Assembly (NCBI GenBank): GCA_910585065.1
Contig: CAJUCG010000121.1
Coordinates: 1-10,100, forward strand
DNA from: an uncultured Lachnospiraceae bacterium
Lineage (GTDB): Bacteria > Bacillota > Clostridia > Lachnospirales > Lachnospiraceae
Direction of reading: 5' to 3'
Length of the DNA: 10,100 nucleotides
Part shown: positions 7,747 to 10,100 of the stretch, one piece after another
Position numbering within the stretch: the first letter of the stretch is position 1
Layout: the number at the start of each line of letters is the position of its first letter
Position numbers and translations under genes: made by a program
The notes under the pieces: generated by a model
The model's database searches: none
What the model was told of the DNA's origin: nothing
The model's input: only the letters and a program-made list of their open reading frames with translations

Positions 7747-8676
7747 ATGGACTATGTCATGTACAAGTTGAATTTTTCCGGGGGAATCCATTTGGGAATG
7801 GGAAACCTGGAAGACGGGGAATACGTATTCTGCGCAGACACTTTTTTTTCGGCATTGTTTCAGGAGGCATTAAAAAGGGGGGAGGAGATCGCAGAACGAT
7901 TTTTGAACTATTGCAGGGATAACAGACTGTTGATATCGGACGCGTTCCCTTATATGGGGGAAACTTATTATCTTCCAAAACCGATGAAGCGGATCAATGC
8001 GAGTAATCATCGCGGGGATTCCCAATTAAAGAAAGCATACAAGAAGCTGAAATATATTCCGGTAGAAGAAATTGGAAACTATTTGCGCGGAACTTATGAT
8101 GTGAAGGCAGCAGCAGAGATGAATGATCTGGGAGATTTTCAGATGAAAGTGTCCGCATCTGTGCGCGGGGAGGAGGAAACAAAGCCTTACCGCGTGGGGA
8201 GTTACTATTACAGAGAAGGAAACGGGCTATATATTATTGTAGGGTATGAAGAATTGGATGAATTCGAGTTGATGGGAGAATTATTAGATAGCCTTTCATT
8301 TGTTGGGATCGGAGGAAAAAAGACATCCGGAATGGGGAAATTTAAGATGTGTTCTGCAAATATGCCGGAGGAATTGAAACAAAGACTAAAAAAACCAGCA
8401 GAGAAATATATGACGCTCTCACTTTCACTTCCAAGAGAGGAGGAAATAGAGGAAGCCTTAGAGGATGCGGAATATATTTTGTGCAGGAGAAGCGGCTTTG
8501 TAGATTCTGATCACTATGCACAGATGCAGCGCAGAAAGAGAGATCTGTATGTCTTAAAGTCGGGTGCGTGTGTGAGCGGAAAATATAGGGGGGATATCTA
8601 TAATGTAGCGGACGGATATGGAAATCATCCGGTATACCGCTACGCAAAACCGATGTTTCTGGGGGTGGATGCGTGA
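7747..8676 (+). CDS. csm4: Csm4, crRNA 5'-handle-binding RAMP subunit
   Basis: A 309-residue RAMP protein of normal Csm4 size. It begins MDYVMYKLNFSGGIHLGMG, followed by the ADTFFSALFQEAL helix typical of Csm4, and has the glycine-rich loop GIGGKKTSGMG at residues 187-197. In solved Csm complexes Csm4 sits at the base, binds Cas10 and grips the 5' repeat-derived handle of the crRNA; it is not known to be catalytic. AAGGAG (7735-7740) overlaps the csm3 stop and lies 6 nt before the ATG. The stop overlaps the csm5 start by 4 bp. Position between csm3 and csm5 supports the call; sequence conservation is weaker in this family than in Csm3. Confidence 0.92.
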   Translation: MDYVMYKLNFSGGIHLGMGNLEDGEYVFCADTFFSALFQEALKRGEEIAERFLNYCRDNRLLISDAFPYMGETYYLPKPMKRINASNHRGDSQLKKAYKKLKYIPVEEIGNYLRGTYDVKAAAEMNDLGDFQMKVSASVRGEEETKPYRVGSYYYREGNGLYIIVGYEELDEFELMGELLDSLSFVGIGGKKTSGMGKFKMCSANMPEELKQRLKKPAEKYMTLSLSLPREEEIEEALEDAEYILCRRSGFVDSDHYAQMQRRKRDLYVLKSGACVSGKYRGDIYNVADGYGNHPVYRYAKPMFLGVDA

Positions 8677-9791
8677 GAGAATATTTGAAATATTATCAGG
8701 TGACAATGCGGACATTAGCACCAGTTTTTGTAGGCAGCGGCAAGGAGATCGGCAAAAAAGAATATATATTTTTAAATAAGAGCAAAGTGGGTATTCCGGA
8801 TATTCAAAAACTCTATGCAGAAATGCGCAAAAGAGGATTGGGAAGCCATTTTGAAGATTATCTACTCAGCTATAGTTGGGTGAGTTTGACGGATTGGCTT
8901 AAAAGGCAAAATATCCGGATGAATGAAATTGAACCAATCATAAATTATAAGCTGGACTGCGGGGATGCGGTTTTGGAGAGGGGCGGTAATCGCCTGCAGG
9001 TGATGGAGTGTATCAAAGATCCTTATGGAAAGCCGTATATTCCGGGAAGTTCGCTAAAGGGGATGTTTCGGACAATTTTTCTGGGAGCGGATATGCTGCG
9101 TTCGGCAAAAAAGTATGGACGGGAAAAAGAAATTTTCCAGCAGAATATGGAGGAGAAGAAGAAACGAACATATTATTTGAAAAAAGAGATGGAGAGCCTT
9201 GAGGGAGTCGCATTTCGGACATTGCAGCGGGAGAAGACAAAACCGAGGGATGCGGTAAATGATATCTTGCAGGGGTTTGTGGTTAGTGATAGTGATCCGC
9301 TGTCCGTGGATGATCTTGTACTCTGTCAGAAGATTGATTGGCATACCAATGGGATAGAACGGAAAATTCCGATTCTGCGGGAATGCATTAAGCCCAATAT
9401 TACAGTTCGGTTCAATATAACAGTGAACACTCAGATATGTTCAATTACAAAAGAGAAAATTTTAGGGGCGGTAAAAGATTTTATTGGGAGTTATAATAGA
9501 AATTTTGAGGATGCTTTTTCGGAGATGGGAAAACCGGGGGAGAAGGATGTTTTTCTTGGGGGAGGATGCGGATTTGTTTCAAAGACAGTGATTTATCCCT
9601 TGCTCGGAAAAGAAAAAGGACTGGAAACAGCGGTGAAGATATTTGGGAAAACAGATGTGCCAAGACAGCATAAACACTTTCGGGATAAGGAATATGGTGC
9701 ATCCCCGCATATGCTAAAATGTACAAAGTATCAGGGGAGAAATTATCAGATGGGACTGTGCCGGATTGAAAAGATGGAGTGTGTGGAATAG
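8673..9791 (+). CDS. csm5: Csm5, head subunit of the type III-A complex
   Basis: A 372-residue RAMP protein that caps the 3' end of the crRNA in the complex and is linked in other species to crRNA 3' trimming by host nucleases. It starts with GTG in a GTGA overlap with the csm4 stop, with a G-rich stretch (GGGGGTGG) just upstream as a weak ribosome site, so translational coupling is likely. Visible landmarks: MRTLAPVFVGSGKEIGKKEYIF at the N-terminus, IPGSSLKG at 123-130, the glycine-rich FLGGGCGF around 294-301, and near the C-terminus SPHMLKCTKYQGRNYQMG, a typical Csm5 ending. A lysine-rich helical insertion follows the first motif. It is the last cas gene seen; the CRISPR leader begins at its stop. 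Confidence 0.93.
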   Translation: MREYLKYYQVTMRTLAPVFVGSGKEIGKKEYIFLNKSKVGIPDIQKLYAEMRKRGLGSHFEDYLLSYSWVSLTDWLKRQNIRMNEIEPIINYKLDCGDAVLERGGNRLQVMECIKDPYGKPYIPGSSLKGMFRTIFLGADMLRSAKKYGREKEIFQQNMEEKKKRTYYLKKEMESLEGVAFRTLQREKTKPRDAVNDILQGFVVSDSDPLSVDDLVLCQKIDWHTNGIERKIPILRECIKPNITVRFNITVNTQICSITKEKILGAVKDFIGSYNRNFEDAFSEMGKPGEKDVFLGGGCGFVSKTVIYPLLGKEKGLETAVKIFGKTDVPRQHKHFRDKEYGASPHMLKCTKYQGRNYQMGLCRIEKMECVE

Positions 9792-9928
9792 GATTTGCCA
9801 CGCACCTTGAAAATACTGGGGTTGGAAGAGATTCAGATGATTTATTTAAGGTAAAATTTACGATAAATATATTTTCCCCCGCGAAACCATGAGGAAGGAC
9901 GCTCAGGGAGCAGGCTTGGCGGGGGAGG
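9792..9928 (+). promoter_or_regulatory. CRISPR leader
   Basis: This 137-nt stretch separates the csm5 stop from the first repeat. It has an A/T-rich middle (about 9838-9874) followed by a G/C-rich end. A possible array promoter is TTTAAG (9845-9850), a 17-bp gap and TATATT (9868-9873); the -10 is good and the -35 poor, so read-through from the csm operon may also supply pre-crRNA. The side of the array facing csm5 is called the leader because the repeats carry the GAAAC-type 3' end of type III handles when read on this strand. Confidence 0.65.
9875..9926 (+). repeat. GC-rich structured element at the leader-repeat junction
   Basis: TCCCCCGC (9875-9882) and GCGGGGGA (9919-9926) are perfect 8-bp complements enclosing a small hairpin, GCTC-AGG-GAGC (9901-9911), and a possible interrupted pairing of AAACC (9884-9888) with GGCTT (9913-9917). 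The outer stem ends 2 nt before the first repeat. No T-run follows, so it is not an intrinsic terminator. It could fold at the 5' end of pre-crRNA, insulate the first repeat, or serve as a binding site for spacer integration. The pairing is seen directly; the role is inference. Confidence 0.6.
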
Positions 9929-10100
9929 ATTAGAGAAATAAGAACCCCGATAGGGGACGGAAACCAAAAAAGGCACAACAAAAAACTACAGAACCATTTA
10001 TTAGAGAAATAAGAACCCCGATAGGGGACGGAAACCGCGGGCGTAGGTTATTTAGCAAATACTCGAGACACATTAGAGAAATAAGAACCCCGATAGGGGA
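9929..10100 (+). CRISPR. Start of a type III-A CRISPR array (runs off right edge)
   Basis: Identical repeats begin at 9929, 10000 and 10072; the third is cut after 29 nt. The repeat is 36 nt (9929-9964, 10000-10035), beginning ATTAGAGAAATAAG, carrying the hairpin CCCC-GATA-GGGG, and ending ACGGAAAC. Spacer 1 (9965-9999) is 35 nt and A-rich; spacer 2 (10036-10071) is 36 nt. Both spacers begin with C, so the repeat could be 37 nt; the truncated third copy cannot decide this. Cutting at the 3' base of the stem would leave exactly the 8-nt ACGGAAAC handle expected of type III systems, which favours 36 nt. There are no mismatches among the visible repeat bases, consistent with the leader-proximal end. 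I do not recognise the spacer targets. Confidence 0.97.

Noticed and set aside
9852..9888. Possible degenerate CRISPR repeat upstream of repeat 1, because GAAACC occurs at 9883-9888.
   Set aside because: Only the last few bases agree; the hairpin and 5' half of the repeat do not match, and spacing to repeat 1 would be about 40 nt.
9881..9926. Resemblance of the leader end to a c-di-GMP-I riboswitch (AAACC...GGACGC) or to the RNase P motif GAGGAAAGTCC.
   Set aside because: Only about a dozen scattered bases agree. The second riboswitch arm and the rest of RNase P RNA are missing, since the CRISPR repeat begins at 9929.
9889..9933. A 14-codon ORF starting ATGAGGAAGGAC within the leader and ending at TAG in the first repeat.
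   Set aside because: It has no ribosome binding site, lies in the structured element and ends inside the repeat; chance is the simplest explanation.
9481..9981. Long minus-strand ORF across the csm5 end, leader and first repeat, and other minus-strand ORFs throughout.
   Set aside because: They are antisense to well-supported genes or the array, have no recognisable domains, and follow from codon bias on the + strand.

Overview
The window carries a complete type III-A (Csm) CRISPR effector operon reading rightward into the start of its CRISPR array. It is preceded by an RNA-repair ligase gene (rtcB) and two WYL-domain genes. Every gene is on the + strand. Low-to-moderate GC, strong AGGAGG-type ribosome binding sites, short ATGA/GTGA overlaps and the style of the WYL and RtcB proteins suggest a low-GC Firmicute, most likely a clostridial (Lachnospiraceae-like) gut bacterium. 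That placement is inference; no rRNA or other marker is present.

Layout. Positions 3-890: 3' part of a WYL-domain gene that runs off the left edge. 887-1861: a second, divergent WYL-domain gene overlapping it by 4 bp. 1862-2051: intergenic stretch with a perfect 13-bp inverted repeat. 2052-3254: rtcB, with all expected metal and guanylylation residues. 3255-3435: intergenic stretch with A/T tracts and a near-consensus promoter (TTGAAA-17-TAAAAT). 3436-9791: cas6, cas10/csm1, csm2, csm3, csm4, csm5, tightly packed as one apparent operon. 9792-9928: leader ending in a GC-rich imperfect hairpin that abuts the first repeat. 9929-10100: three repeats (the third cut by the window edge) and two spacers.

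How it works together. Cas6 should cut the array transcript at the base of the CCCC-GATA-GGGG hairpin in each repeat, leaving an 8-nt ACGGAAAC handle. Csm1-5 would assemble on that crRNA. Csm3 keeps its RNA-cleaving Asp. Cas10 keeps its HD nuclease motif, zinc finger and GGDD cyclase motif, so target RNA slicing, ssDNA cleavage and cyclic-oligoadenylate signalling all look possible. No CARF/Csm6-type effector and no cas1/cas2 lie in the window; they may lie beyond the right edge or elsewhere.

The CRISPR system is of a known type. The parts most worth a second look are the WYL-WYL-RtcB module next to it (Cas6 and Csm3 make the 2',3'-cyclic-phosphate/5'-OH ends that RtcB joins), the structured element at the leader-repeat junction, and the large hairpin ahead of rtcB.
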